Below, piece after piece: positions 1 to 9,092 of a stretch of DNA of 64,000 bases (position 1 is its first letter; each line of letters begins with the position of its first letter). Both the position numbers and the translations under genes were made by a program. The stretch is from Microbacterium algeriense (lineage in GTDB: Bacteria; Actinomycetota; Actinomycetes; Actinomycetales; Microbacteriaceae), in assembly GCF_008868005.1 (NCBI RefSeq), contig NZ_WAAO01000001.1, positions 1,473,792 through 1,537,791 of the forward strand, read 5' to 3'. The notes under the pieces were generated by a model. It saw only the letters and a list, made by a program, of their open reading frames with translations. It was not told the DNA's origin and made no database searches.

Positions 1-177
1 CCGGGCGACCATGAGCGCTTCTCGCATTACGTGAAGAAGGACAAGATCCTCGAGTCCGCGATCACCGGCAAGCCGGTGCGCGCACTGTGCGGCAAGAAGT
101 GGACCCCGGGCCGCGACCCGGAGAAGTTCCCGATCTGCCCCACGTGCAAGGAGATCTACGAGTCGATGATCGGCTGA
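1..177 (+). CDS. DUF3039 family protein, C-terminal part (5' end outside window)
   Basis: An open frame enters from the window edge and ends at the TGA at 175-177, giving 58 residues. It contains CGKKWTPGRD and, further on, FPICPTCKEIYE: paired cysteines resembling a small zinc ribbon. This is the typical end of the short actinobacterial DUF3039 proteins, whose function is unknown. It converges on pncB with 2 bp between the stop codons. The family call rests on recognising this C-terminal motif; the N-terminus cannot be seen. Confidence 0.8.
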   Translation, partial: PGDHERFSHYVKKDKILESAITGKPVRALCGKKWTPGRDPEKFPICPTCKEIYESMIG

Positions 178-179
178 CC

Positions 180-1505
180 TCAGTCGGCTTCGACGAAGAG
201 CGTCGGGATCGCCGGGTCGGACTTGCTGAGCGCCAGAGCGCGCACCGGAAGCTCCTCCCGCACCCGCAGGTGGTGCGCCCGCGCCGATGCGGTGCCCGCA
301 GCGCCTTCATGGGCCGTGTCGATCTCGCCCGCTTCGACGAACGTCGCCTGCAGCGCGCGGCCGTCCGGGTGCTCGGCCGGGGTGTCCAGCGCCTCGAAGC
401 CGTCGGAGACCACCACCGTCTCGGCGGTCGCGACGCCGTCCTCCAGGGTGCGGAACGCCGCCTTGCGCCCGCCGTGCGATGCCTTGTCGGCCGACGCCTT
501 CGCGACGCCGATCCAGGAGCCGGCGCCGTCCTGCCTCGCCACGAGCTTGTAGACCATGCTCGCGGTCGGGTAGCCGGATCCGGTGACCACCGAGGTGCCG
601 ACCCCGTAGGCGTCCACAGGGGAGGCGGCGAGGGCGGCGATGGCGTACTCGTCGAGGTCGCTCGTCACGGTGATCCGGGTGCCCGTCGCGCCGAGTTCGT
701 CCAGCTGCGCACGGACCTCGGCGGCCACGATGGGAAGGTCTCCGGAGTCCAGGCGCACGCCGCCCAGGCCGGTGCCGGCGACGCGGATCGCGGTCTCCAC
801 CCCGGTGCGGATGTCGTAGGTGTCAACGAGCAGCGTCGTGTCGAGGCCCATGCTCTCGACCTGCGCGCGGAACGCCTCCTCCTCGGTGTCGTGCAGCAGC
901 GTCCAAGAGTGCGCGGCCGTGCCCATCGTGGGGATGCCCCAGGTGCGACCGGCTTCGAGGTTGCTCGTGGCCCCGAATCCGGCGATGTAGGCGGCGCGGG
1001 CTGCGGCGACGGCTGAGCGCTCCGCGGCTCGTCGCGAGCCCATCTCCGCCAGCGGACGCTCCCCGGCGGCGATGCTCATGCGGGACGCGGCGGTGGCGAC
1101 GGCGGAGTCGTGGTTGAGGACGCTCAGGGCGAGCGTCTCCAGGACGACGGCGTCGGCGAACGTTCCCTCGACCGTCAGGATCGGCGAGCCGGGGAAATAG
1201 AGCTCGCCCTCGCGATATCCGCGGATCGAGCCCGTGAACCGGTAGTTCTCCAGATAGCTGAGGGAATCCGCGTCGACGACCCTCTCGTCTCGGAGGAAGC
1301 GCAGCTCGTCGTCCCCGAAGCGGAAGTCCCGGAGCAGCCCGAGCAGGCGCCCGGTGCCGGCGACGACGCCGAAACGGCGGCCCCCGGACAATCGACGGGA
1401 GAACAGCTCGAAGACGCTCGGACGGGATGCGGTCCCGTCGCGGAGAGAGGCGGCGAGCATCGTCAGCTCGTAGCGGTCGGTGAGCAGCGCCGTCGACGAG
1501 GTCAT
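180..1505 (-). CDS. pncB: nicotinate phosphoribosyltransferase
   Basis: The 441-residue product is of normal length for this family. The enzyme makes nicotinate mononucleotide from nicotinate and PRPP in the Preiss-Handler NAD salvage route, in the cytoplasm. GSRRA (156-160), the AAHSW stretch with the probable phosphorylated histidine His199, and RLDSGD (about 251-256) are characteristic. The ATG at 1505 is preceded on its strand by TAAGCT with a 6-nt gap, suggesting a leaderless transcript that shares a short divergent promoter region with murI. Identification is firm. Confidence 0.95.
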   Translation of the reverse strand: MTSSTALLTDRYELTMLAASLRDGTASRPSVFELFSRRLSGGRRFGVVAGTGRLLGLLRDFRFGDDELRFLRDERVVDADSLSYLENYRFTGSIRGYREGELYFPGSPILTVEGTFADAVVLETLALSVLNHDSAVATAASRMSIAAGERPLAEMGSRRAAERSAVAAARAAYIAGFGATSNLEAGRTWGIPTMGTAAHSWTLLHDTEEEAFRAQVESMGLDTTLLVDTYDIRTGVETAIRVAGTGLGGVRLDSGDLPIVAAEVRAQLDELGATGTRITVTSDLDEYAIAALAASPVDAYGVGTSVVTGSGYPTASMVYKLVARQDGAGSWIGVAKASADKASHGGRKAAFRTLEDGVATAETVVVSDGFEALDTPAEHPDGRALQATFVEAGEIDTAHEGAAGTASARAHHLRVREELPVRALALSKSDPAIPTLFVEAD

Positions 1506-1568
1506 GCGCTCAGCTTAGTGAGCATGCCGATGCGCGAGGCGGCGCGCACGCGGGTAGGCTGGGGAGTC

Positions 1569-2399
1569 ATGAACGACGCGCCCATCGGGATCTTCGACTC
1601 CGGTGTCGGCGGGCTCACGGTGGCGCGGGCCATCCGCGCCCAGCTGCCCCGGGAGTCGTTCGTCTACATCGGCGACACGGCGCACTCGCCGTACGGCCCC
1701 AAGCCGATCGCCGACGTCCGCCGGTACTCGCTCGAGGTGCTCGACACGCTCGTCGACCAGGGCGTGAAGATGCTCGTGATCGCGTGCAACACCGCCTCTG
1801 CGGCGATGCTCCGCGATGCGCGGGAGCGCTACGACATCCCGGTCGTGGAGGTGATCGGCCCCGCGGTGCGGCGTGCCGTCTCCACGACCCGCAACGGCCG
1901 CGTCGGCGTGATCGGCACCGTCGGCACGATCGGCTCGCGGGCGTACCAGGACATGCTCGAGGTCAACGAGCGCCTGCAGGTCTTCACGGCGGCGTGCCCG
2001 CGATTCGTCGAGTTCGTCGAGGCGGGGGTCACCGGCACGCCCGAGGTGCTCGCGGTCGCGGAGGAGTACCTCGCGCCGCTGCGGGAGGCGGACGTCGACA
2101 CCCTCGTCCTCGGCTGCACCCACTATCCGTTCCTCCGCGGCGCCATCAGCTATGTCATGGGGGAGGGCGTCACGCTCGTCTCCAGCGACGACGAGACCGC
2201 CGGCGACGTGTACCGTCAGCTGGTCCGCGGTGATCTGCTCGCGTCGCCGGACGCCGTGGCCACCTACGTCTACGAGGCCACCGGCGCCTCGACCGATGAT
2301 TTCACCGCCCTGGCGAACCGGCTGATGGGTCGCGAGGTCCGCGACGTCCAGCTGGTCCAGACGGGCGTGATCGCTCTTCCCGAATCCGCCTTCGAGTAA
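1569..2399 (+). CDS. murI: glutamate racemase
   Basis: The 276-residue enzyme makes D-glutamate for peptidoglycan. The N-terminus [10 protein letters not shown] carries the catalytic-site Asp10/Ser11. The two catalytic cysteines lie in IACNTAS (Cys73) and LGCTHYPF (Cys183). The open frame continues further upstream, but the ATG at 1569 is chosen because it matches the family N-terminus and because TAGGCT (1555-1560) sits 8 nt before it, as in a leaderless promoter. It is followed by rph after 52 nt. Confidence 0.95.
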   Translation: MNDAPIGIFDSGVGGLTVARAIRAQLPRESFVYIGDTAHSPYGPKPIADVRRYSLEVLDTLVDQGVKMLVIACNTASAAMLRDARERYDIPVVEVIGPAVRRAVSTTRNGRVGVIGTVGTIGSRAYQDMLEVNERLQVFTAACPRFVEFVEAGVTGTPEVLAVAEEYLAPLREADVDTLVLGCTHYPFLRGAISYVMGEGVTLVSSDDETAGDVYRQLVRGDLLASPDAVATYVYEATGASTDDFTALANRLMGREVRDVQLVQTGVIALPESAFE

Positions 2400-2451
2400 C
2401 CGGCGACGCGTCGACCCGACCGACCCGCCCCCTCCGACCCGAGAGAAGCCC

Positions 2452-3189
2452 ATGACCGAAATCGTCCGCGTCGACGGCCGTTCCACCGACCAGCTCCGCG
2501 AGATCACCATCGAGCGCGGCTGGAGCAGCCAGGCCGAAGGGTCCGCCCTGATCAGCTTCGGCGGCACCAAGGTGCTCTGCACCGCCTCGTTCACGAACGG
2601 CGTGCCGCGCTGGCTCACCGGGAAGGGCAAGGGGTGGGTGACCGCGGAGTACGCGATGCTCCCGCGCGCCACCAACAGCCGCAACGACCGCGAGAGCGTG
2701 AAGGGCCGCATCGGCGGCCGGACGCACGAGATCTCGCGTCTGATCGGTCGCGCGCTGCGTGCCGTCGTCGACACCAAGGCGCTCGGCGAGAACACCATCG
2801 TGATCGACTGCGACGTGCTGCAGGCCGACGGGGGAACCCGGACCGCGGCCATCACCGGCGCCTACGTCGCGCTGGCCGACGCGATCGAGTGGGGCCGCGA
2901 CAAGAAGTTCATCGGTCGGAACTCGACCCCGCTGCTCGACTCGGTCGCCGCTGTGTCCGTCGGCATCGTCGACGGCGAGCCCATGCTCGATCTGGCATAC
3001 ACCGAGGACGTGCGCGCGGAGACCGACATGAACGTCGTCGTCACGGGTCGCGGCCTGTTCGTCGAGGTGCAGGGCACGGCCGAGGGCGCCCCCTTCGACA
3101 AGCGCGAGCTGGATGCGCTGCTCGAGCTCGGCGTCGCCGGATGCGCCGATCTGAAGGGCCTGCAGCTCGCCGCACTGGCGGGGGAGTGA
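2452..3189 (+). CDS. rph: ribonuclease PH
   Basis: This is a 245-residue phosphorolytic 3'-5' exoribonuclease that trims tRNA 3' ends, a single-domain member of the RNase PH fold. [17 protein letters not shown] near the N-terminus, the RGFTHEIS-like segment [10 protein letters not shown], and [18 protein letters not shown] in the active-site region are diagnostic. It lies between murI and rdgB on the same strand; the next gene begins 2 nt after its stop, so rph and rdgB are almost certainly co-transcribed. Confidence 0.95.
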   Translation: MTEIVRVDGRSTDQLREITIERGWSSQAEGSALISFGGTKVLCTASFTNGVPRWLTGKGKGWVTAEYAMLPRATNSRNDRESVKGRIGGRTHEISRLIGRALRAVVDTKALGENTIVIDCDVLQADGGTRTAAITGAYVALADAIEWGRDKKFIGRNSTPLLDSVAAVSVGIVDGEPMLDLAYTEDVRAETDMNVVVTGRGLFVEVQGTAEGAPFDKRELDALLELGVAGCADLKGLQLAALAGE

Positions 3190-3191
3190 CG

Positions 3192-3785
3192 ATGCAGGTC
3201 GTCCTCGCCACGCACAACCCGCACAAGGTCGCGGAGTTCCAGCAGATCATCGCCCGGACGCGTCCGGATCTCGAGGTCATCGGCTACGACGGCCCCGAGC
3301 CGGTCGAGGACGGCGTGACCTTCGCCGAGAACGCGCTGCTCAAGGCGAGGGCGGCCGCGGCGCACACCGGGCTCGCGGCGCTCGCCGACGACTCGGGCAT
3401 CTGCGTCGACGTCCTCGGCGGCTCTCCTGGGGTCTTCTCGGCGTACTGGGCTGGGCAGAAGAAGGACGCCACGGCGAACCTGGAGCTGCTGCTGGACCAG
3501 CTGCGCGACATCGCCGACCCGCACCGGACGGCGCACTTCACCTCGACCATCGCCCTCGTCTTCCCGGACGGGCGCGAGGAGGTCGTGGAGGGGCTGTGGC
3601 CGGGGCGCCTGGCGCACGCGGCCTCGGGATCCGGCGGGTTCGGCTACGACCCGATCTTCCTCCCCGACGGGCAGCCGGACGGCGAAGAGCGCTCGGTCGG
3701 AGAGTTCACCGCGGAGGAGAAGCAGGCCCAGTCGCACCGCGCCCGGGCGTTCGCCGCGCTGATCCCGCTGCTCGCGGAGCTCTGA
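3192..3785 (+). CDS. rdgB: non-canonical purine NTP pyrophosphatase (RdgB/HAM1 family)
   Basis: The 197-residue product hydrolyses dITP, ITP and XTP to monophosphates, keeping deaminated purines out of nucleic acids. It opens with the family signature VLATHNPHKVAEF, has LADDSGICVDVLGGSPGVFSA in the middle, and closes with GYDPIF and QSHRARAF. The ATG at 3192, 2 nt after the rph stop, is preferred over longer upstream frames because family homology begins exactly there. Confidence 0.95.
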   Translation: MQVVLATHNPHKVAEFQQIIARTRPDLEVIGYDGPEPVEDGVTFAENALLKARAAAAHTGLAALADDSGICVDVLGGSPGVFSAYWAGQKKDATANLELLLDQLRDIADPHRTAHFTSTIALVFPDGREEVVEGLWPGRLAHAASGSGGFGYDPIFLPDGQPDGEERSVGEFTAEEKQAQSHRARAFAALIPLLAEL

Positions 3786-3886
3786 CCGAGCGGGCCGTCA
3801 CCGGGGCTCGTGATGATGGTTCTCGTTACCCTTCCCGACTAGCGGAACAGGCCTCTGACCGGGTCTTCCCGAGCTAGCCTTGAGGC

Positions 3887-4807
3887 ATGCACGATCACGC
3901 ACCCGCGCCAGGCGGCATCCGCTCGGCGAGCAGCCGGCGCCTCCTGGCGATCTCCCTGTCGCTGACCGCGACCGTCATGATCGTGCAGGTCGTGGGGGCG
4001 CTCCTCACCGGGTCGCTTGCGCTCCTCGCCGACGCCGCGCACATGTTCACGGACGCTTCGGCGCTCGTGATCGCCCTCATCGCGGCGACCGTCGCGGCGC
4101 GACCCGCGGATGACCGACGGACGTTCGGCTACCAGCGCGCGGAGGTCTTCGGTGCGCTCATCAACGCGGTCATCCTGATCGCGCTCGCCACCTGGGTCGC
4201 GGTCGAGGGCATCGGCCGTCTCGTGAACCCGGGCGAGATCGAGGTGGCCGGCGGACTCATGCTGGTCGTCGCGGTGGTCGGCCTGCTCGCCAACGCGGTG
4301 TCGATGTGGCTGCTGAGCCGGGCGCAGCGCACGAGCATCAACGTGCGCGGGGCCTATCTCGAGGTCATGGGCGACCTGATCGGGTCGGCGGCGGTCATCG
4401 TCGCTGCGGTCGTGATCCTGGTCACCGGATGGATGCCCGCCGATGCCATCGCCTCGCTGTTCATCGCGGCGATGATCGTCCCGCGCGCGATCGCCCTGCT
4501 GCGCGAGGTGTTCTCCGTGCTCGCGGAGTCCGCACCCAAGGGCACAGCGGTGAGTGAGATCAGGACGCATCTGCTCGGCTACGAGGGGGTCGTCGGGGTC
4601 CACGACGTGCACGTCTGGCAGCTGACACGCGGGGCCCCGGTGTTCACGGCACATGTGAGCGTCGAGCCGCAGCTGTTCGCGGATGGCCGCTCGACCCAGC
4701 TGCTCACCGACATGCAGGCCTGTCTGGCGGACCACTTCGACGTCGAGCACTCGACGTTCCAGATCGAGCCGGCGGAGCAGTCGGACTGCGAACCGCATCA
4801 CGCCTGA
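3887..4807 (+). CDS. cation diffusion facilitator family metal exporter
   Basis: This 306-residue membrane protein has about six predicted hydrophobic helices and a cytosolic C-terminal domain after residue ~215. It should exchange Zn2+ or a related divalent cation for protons. TM2 carries the expected HxxxD site (His52, Asp56 in HMFTDA). The equivalent TM5 site reads ExxxD (Glu159, Asp163 in YLEVMGDL) instead of the common HxxxD, so metal choice may differ from Zn-specific relatives. TAGCCT (3875-3880) lies 6 nt before the ATG. The substrate is not determined by sequence. Confidence 0.88.
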   Translation: MHDHAPAPGGIRSASSRRLLAISLSLTATVMIVQVVGALLTGSLALLADAAHMFTDASALVIALIAATVAARPADDRRTFGYQRAEVFGALINAVILIALATWVAVEGIGRLVNPGEIEVAGGLMLVVAVVGLLANAVSMWLLSRAQRTSINVRGAYLEVMGDLIGSAAVIVAAVVILVTGWMPADAIASLFIAAMIVPRAIALLREVFSVLAESAPKGTAVSEIRTHLLGYEGVVGVHDVHVWQLTRGAPVFTAHVSVEPQLFADGRSTQLLTDMQACLADHFDVEHSTFQIEPAEQSDCEPHHA

Positions 4808-4828
4808 CGGTCGCTCGGCCGGGGCGGG

Positions 4829-6802
4829 TCAGGAATCGACGACGATCTCCTCCGGCGTCTTGTCGGGACGCAGCCCGCGCCAGCGGGCATGACGCAGCAC
4901 CCCGTCGGGCGTCCAGTTCGCGAACTCGACCTCACCGACGAGCTCGGGACGCACCCAGAGCGCGTCCGACGCGTCGGGAGCGGGAACCCCGTCGAGCGGG
5001 GCCTTCGGAACCCGGAGCGGTTCCAGCCGGTCGAGCAGGTCACGCAGGATGCGGTCGGTGAACCCGGTGCCGACGCGCCCCACATAGCGCAGCGCCCTCC
5101 GTCCGGCGCTCTCTTCCGGCACTGCGAGCAGCAGCGAACCGAGGGTGCTCTCGCGCCCGCCCTTGCCGGGACGGATGCCGACGATCACGGCCTCCTGCAT
5201 CCGGGTGTGCTTGAGCTTGAGCCAGGACGGGGAACGCTGCCCCGGACGGTAGCGCGACGAAGGATCCTTGGCCACGACGCCTTCCAGACCGAACTCCCGG
5301 CTGGCCGCGAGGGCGGCGTCGACATCGTCGAACACCGGCGGCACCTGTACGGGCGCGTCCAGACCGGCGACCACGTCTTCCAGGAGGGTGCGGCGCTCGC
5401 GCAGCGGCAGGCCGGTGAGGTCGTGCCCGTCGAGGCGCAGCAGGTCGAACAGCATGTACACGATCGGGGTGCGCACGACCTCGCGTTCGATCTCCCGCGG
5501 GCGGGTGAGGTGCATGCGGTTCTGCAGCAGAGAGAAGCTCGGGCGGCTCTGCGCGTCGAACGCGACGATCTCGCCGTCGACCACCGCGTCGGAGACGGGG
5601 AGGAACGGCGCTCCGTCGGCCGTGAGCTCGGGGTAGCGGGCCGTGATGTCGGTCCCGCGGCGGGCGTGCAGCAGCATCCGTCCATCCGCCCACGTGCCGA
5701 TCGCGCGGATGCCGTCCCACTTCACCTCGACCCAGGACGGATCGCTCAACGTGCGCGCGATCGCGGGCGTGCCGTTCTCGGCCAGCATGGGGGCGAGCGT
5801 CGCCGCGGTCGTCGGTCCCGCCGAGGCCACGGGGGTGCTCAGGGGGCGCCGCGCGGACCGCCGGGAAGGAGTCGCGGTCGCCGCCGCTGGGGGCGCGAGA
5901 GGAGCGGCGTCTGCCATCGGGCGCAGCGCGACGAGCGGGTCCTGTCCCGCCGCGGCCCGTGCGAGCACCTGGTCGAGGTCGAGCTGGGCGAGCTGGGGGT
6001 CGTCGAGCTCCTCCCAGGTGCGGGGAGCGGCGACCCAGGGCTGCGCACGGCCGCGCAGGGAGTACGGCGAGATGGTGGTCTTCTTGCCGTTGTTCTGGCT
6101 CCAGTCGAGGAACACCTTGCCGCCGCGCTCCGCCTTCGCCATGACGCTCGTGGCGAGGTCGGGGTGGTCGTTCTCGATCAGTCGCGCGAGCTCCTTCACG
6201 ACGGCGGAGATCTCGGCGCTGGTCTGCTCCCCGGGAAGAGCCGCGTACAGGTGGATGCCCTTGCTGCCGCTCGTGACCGGGAACGGGTCGAGGCCCATGC
6301 CGGTGAGGATCCTGCGCGCGATGCGGGCGACCTCGGCGCACTGCGCGAGTCCGACACCGGGTCCCGGGTCGAGGTCGAGCACGAGCCGGTCGGGACGGCC
6401 GGGCAGCCCGTCCGGAGCGAAGCGCCACTGCGGCACGTGCAGCTCGATCGCAGCCACCTGCGCGAGCCAGACGAGGGTCGGGACGTCCTCGACGAGCGGG
6501 TACTCCTTCGGGCCGTCCGAGTGCTCGATCGGCTGCCGCGGGATCCATTCCGGGGCGCCTGGCTCCAACTGCTTCGTGAAGAAGGCATCGCCCGGCGCAT
6601 CCGTCGTTCCGACGCCCTCCACCCAGCGCTTGCGGGTGACGGGACGCCCGTCGAGCAGGGGGAGCAGCAGCGGTGCGATGGCCGTGTAGTAGGCGATGAT
6701 CTCGCCCTTGGTGGTGCCGGTGGACGGATACACGATCTTGTCGAGGTTGGTCACCCGCAGCCGGCGTCCGTCGATCTGCACGACCTGCCCTTGTCCGACC
6801 AT
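4829..6802 (-). CDS. ligD: LigD-type ATP-dependent DNA ligase with polymerase domain (NHEJ)
   Basis: The 657-residue protein joins double-strand breaks with Ku. An N-terminal archaeo-eukaryotic primase-type polymerase domain (about 1-290) carries DLD (143-145) and SGSKGIHLY (178-186). A Pro/Ala-rich linker follows (about 295-335), then a ligase domain with the nucleotidyl-transferring lysine in EVKWDG (Lys361) and an OB-fold tail. No 3'-phosphoesterase domain is present, unlike mycobacterial POL-PE-LIG. The ATG at 6802 is used rather than a 38-codon upstream extension: homology starts there and TACGCT lies 6 nt before it. It is divergent from ku with 58 bp between starts. Confidence 0.92.
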   Translation of the reverse strand: MVGQGQVVQIDGRRLRVTNLDKIVYPSTGTTKGEIIAYYTAIAPLLLPLLDGRPVTRKRWVEGVGTTDAPGDAFFTKQLEPGAPEWIPRQPIEHSDGPKEYPLVEDVPTLVWLAQVAAIELHVPQWRFAPDGLPGRPDRLVLDLDPGPGVGLAQCAEVARIARRILTGMGLDPFPVTSGSKGIHLYAALPGEQTSAEISAVVKELARLIENDHPDLATSVMAKAERGGKVFLDWSQNNGKKTTISPYSLRGRAQPWVAAPRTWEELDDPQLAQLDLDQVLARAAAGQDPLVALRPMADAAPLAPPAAATATPSRRSARRPLSTPVASAGPTTAATLAPMLAENGTPAIARTLSDPSWVEVKWDGIRAIGTWADGRMLLHARRGTDITARYPELTADGAPFLPVSDAVVDGEIVAFDAQSRPSFSLLQNRMHLTRPREIEREVVRTPIVYMLFDLLRLDGHDLTGLPLRERRTLLEDVVAGLDAPVQVPPVFDDVDAALAASREFGLEGVVAKDPSSRYRPGQRSPSWLKLKHTRMQEAVIVGIRPGKGGRESTLGSLLLAVPEESAGRRALRYVGRVGTGFTDRILRDLLDRLEPLRVPKAPLDGVPAPDASDALWVRPELVGEVEFANWTPDGVLRHARWRGLRPDKTPEEIVVDS

Positions 6803-6860
6803 GGAGCCAGCGTAGTCAAGGGTCTGGCCGCGACATGTCCGACTGGTGTTCACTGGGCTC

Positions 6861-7670
6861 ATGAGAACGATCTGGAAGGGCGCACTGACGTTCGGGCTCG
6901 TGAACGTGCCCGTCAAGGTGTACTCCGCGACCGAGGACCACGATGTGCCGCTGCATCAGGTGCACGACAAGGACGGCGGTCGCATCCGCTACCAGCGCAC
7001 GTGCGAGGTATGCGGCGAGACCGTCGCCTATGCCGACATCGACCGCGCCTACGTCGACGAGGGCCAGACGGTCGTGCTGACGAAGGACGATCTCGCCTCG
7101 CTCCCCGCGGAGAAGAGCCGGGAGATCGACGTCGTCGAGTTCGTGCCCTCCGATCAGGTCGACCTGCTCACTCTCGACAAGCCGTACTACCTGGAGCCGG
7201 ACTCGAAGTCCCCGAAGGCGTACGTGCTGCTGCGCAAGACGCTGGAGCAGACGGATCGGACCGCGATCGTGCGGTTCACCCTGCGCCAGAAGACCCGCCT
7301 CGCCGCGCTCAGGGTGCGGGGCAAAGTGCTCGTGCTGCAGACGCTCCTCTGGGCCGATGAGGTCCGCGACGCGGCTTTCCCCGCCCTCGACGAGGACGTG
7401 CGGATATCGAAGAAGGAACTCGAGCTCTCGGCCTCGCTCGTCGACAGCTACTCCGCCGACTTCGATCCCGAGGAGTTCGTGGACGAGTATCAGAAGGAAC
7501 TGCGCACGCTCATCGACGCGAAGATCGAGGCGGGCGACACGTTCGACGTGGCCGAGACGTTCGGCGAAGCCGAGAAGGCGGCCGAGGGCGGCGAGGTCAT
7601 CGACCTCATGGAGGCGCTGCGCGCGAGCGTCGCCCGTTCCAAGGAGGAGCGGGCCAAGAACGCGGGCTGA
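6861..7670 (+). CDS. ku: Ku protein, NHEJ end-binding factor
   Basis: The 269-residue homodimeric bacterial Ku encircles broken DNA ends and recruits LigD. MRTIWKGALTFGLVNVPV is the standard N-terminus, so the ATG at 6861 is preferred over a GTG five codons earlier. The beta-barrel core runs to about residue 215, followed by a short acidic/basic C-terminal tail (ARSKEERAKNAG), much shorter than the Lys-rich tails of some actinobacterial Kus. Its place back-to-back with ligD fits a two-gene end-joining system. Confidence 0.93.
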   Translation: MRTIWKGALTFGLVNVPVKVYSATEDHDVPLHQVHDKDGGRIRYQRTCEVCGETVAYADIDRAYVDEGQTVVLTKDDLASLPAEKSREIDVVEFVPSDQVDLLTLDKPYYLEPDSKSPKAYVLLRKTLEQTDRTAIVRFTLRQKTRLAALRVRGKVLVLQTLLWADEVRDAAFPALDEDVRISKKELELSASLVDSYSADFDPEEFVDEYQKELRTLIDAKIEAGDTFDVAETFGEAEKAAEGGEVIDLMEALRASVARSKEERAKNAG

Positions 7671-7701
7671 CGGATACCGGCTGGCCGCGGCCGCCCGAGA
7701 G

Positions 7702-8493
7702 TCAGTGCTTGCCGTCGCCGTCCAGGTCGGGAGCGCGGTCGAACACCTCGGTGTCGAGGACGAGCTCCTCCGCCTCTTCGTGGTCGGTCACGACGTCCTC
7801 GCCCGCCGCGGCGGCCTTCTTCGCCTTGTGCCGCTCAGAGAGGTAGTGCCACAGCGTGACGAGCGCCGTGCCGCCGACGGCGGCGAGCAGGATCAGGTCG
7901 ATGTAGTCCTCGACGAACGTCGCAACCGGAGGGATGAACCCGATCACATAGCCGAACATCGTGAGGCCGAAGCCCCACAGGACGGCGCCGATCAGGTTGT
8001 AGAGCGTGTATCGACGCCAGGGCATGTGCCCGACGCCCGCGGCCACGGGGGCGAAGGTGCGCACGATCGGCACGAAACGGGCAAGGATCACGGTGATCCC
8101 GCCGAAGCGCTCGAAGAACGCGTTGGTGCGCTCGACGTTCTTCTTGCTGAAGAGACCGGATTCCTTGCGCTCGAAGACCGCTGGGCCGCCCTTGTGGCCG
8201 ATCACGTAGCCGACCTCACCGCCGACGAAGGCGGCGAGACCGATGAGGAGTGCGACGAACCACACGTTGATGCCGAACACGCCATGATCCGATCCGGCGA
8301 TCGGGTGCGAGAGAAGGCCCGCGATGACGAGCAGGGTGTCGCCCGGGAGGAGGAACCCGACGAGCAGACCGGTCTCGGCGAAGATGATGAAGCACACCAC
8401 CAGGAGGGCCCACGGTCCGGCGGTCCCGATGATCGTCGCGGGGTCGAGCCAGGGGATGAGGGCGGTCGGTGCGTGCAGCATGGATTCGAGCAC
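7702..8493 (-). CDS. DedA family membrane protein
   Basis: The product is a 263-residue polytopic membrane protein. The DedA signature is clear: an N-terminal ETGLLVGFLLPGDTLL segment, then GGEVGYVIG, and RFVPIVRTFAPVAAGVGHM in the middle. Family members are linked to membrane homeostasis and lipid carrier flipping, but the role of this one is not shown by sequence. The C-terminal ~45 residues form a charged cytosolic tail. The annotated start is GTG at 8493; an in-frame ATG four codons later is equally possible. It converges on ku. Confidence 0.87.
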   Translation of the reverse strand: MLESMLHAPTALIPWLDPATIIGTAGPWALLVVCFIIFAETGLLVGFLLPGDTLLVIAGLLSHPIAGSDHGVFGINVWFVALLIGLAAFVGGEVGYVIGHKGGPAVFERKESGLFSKKNVERTNAFFERFGGITVILARFVPIVRTFAPVAAGVGHMPWRRYTLYNLIGAVLWGFGLTMFGYVIGFIPPVATFVEDYIDLILLAAVGGTALVTLWHYLSERHKAKKAAAAGEDVVTDHEEAEELVLDTEVFDRAPDLDGDGKH

Positions 8494-8577
8494 TGGCGGG
8501 ATTCCCGTCGGTCGTGATGGTCGGCGGCAGAGCGGAGCGACATCCGGGCGGCCTCACGACGGCACCATCGTCTCTCG

Positions 8578-8659
8578 TGCGGAAGGTGGGACTTGAACCC
8601 ACACGCCCTGGGGCACAGGAACCTAAATCCTGCGTGTCTGCCAATTCCACCACTCCCGC
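8578..8659 (-). tRNA. tRNA-Leu (anticodon TAG)
   Basis: Read on the minus strand, the acceptor arm GCGGGAG pairs with CTTCCGC (one G-T pair). The D arm contains GTGGAATTGGCAGAC. The anticodon arm is CAGGA-TTTAGGT-TCCTG, which places TAG at positions 34-36. A long class II variable arm follows, and the T arm contains GGGTTCAAGTCCC. The discriminator is A and CCA is not encoded. TAGACT lies a short distance upstream (plus-strand 8670-8675 region) and may be its -10 box. Confidence 0.95.
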
Positions 8660-8740
8660 GCGGTGGGATCAGTCTACTGACCGGGGAAACCGCATATCTG
8701 GGGATCAGCCCGCAGTTCGCGGACCGCGGTGGTCCGCCGC

Positions 8741-8932
8741 TCAGCCGAGAGCGCTCATGCCGGGCAGGCCGGGCTCCTCGGGGTTCGGGGCGAGCGGTTC
8801 CGCCGGGTTCGGGGCGAGGGGCTCCTCGGGGTTCGGCGCGAGGGGCTCCTCCGGGTTCGGGGCGAGCGGCTCGTCGGGGATGTGCGGAGAAGGCTCGTCG
8901 GGGGTGGAGGGAGGCGGGAAGGTGTCGGTCAT
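8741..8932 (-). CDS. small Pro/Glu-rich repeat protein, unknown function
   Basis: This is a 63-codon frame with ATG at 8932 and a good ribosome-binding site (GAAAGGAAC) 5-6 nt before it. After MTDTFPPPSTPDEPSPHI the protein is almost entirely four imperfect copies of the octapeptide EPLAPNPE, encoded by 24-bp tandem units, ending GLPGMSALG. There is no signal peptide, membrane helix or cysteine, so it should be an extended, acidic, soluble polypeptide. I do not recognise a family. The ribosome-binding site and repeat-preserved frame support a real gene. Confidence 0.62.
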   Translation of the reverse strand: MTDTFPPPSTPDEPSPHIPDEPLAPNPEEPLAPNPEEPLAPNPAEPLAPNPEEPGLPGMSALG

Positions 8933-9092
8933 GACCGTTCCTTTCGTGTGAGGGTGGCTGGTACGAGCCACTTCAGCAGGGTCGACGCATGACGTCTGCA
9001 CCCTTGCGTTTCGACGGAGGATGTGGGCGATTCGTGGGCGCGGCTGTGGATAACGTCGGCAGCGATATCGCGATCCTTGCGAGGATGCCGGG

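Noticed and set aside
8770..8880. Non-coding minisatellite
   Set aside because: The 24-bp units keep a single open frame that has a ribosome-binding site and proper start and stop codons, so a coding repeat is more likely.
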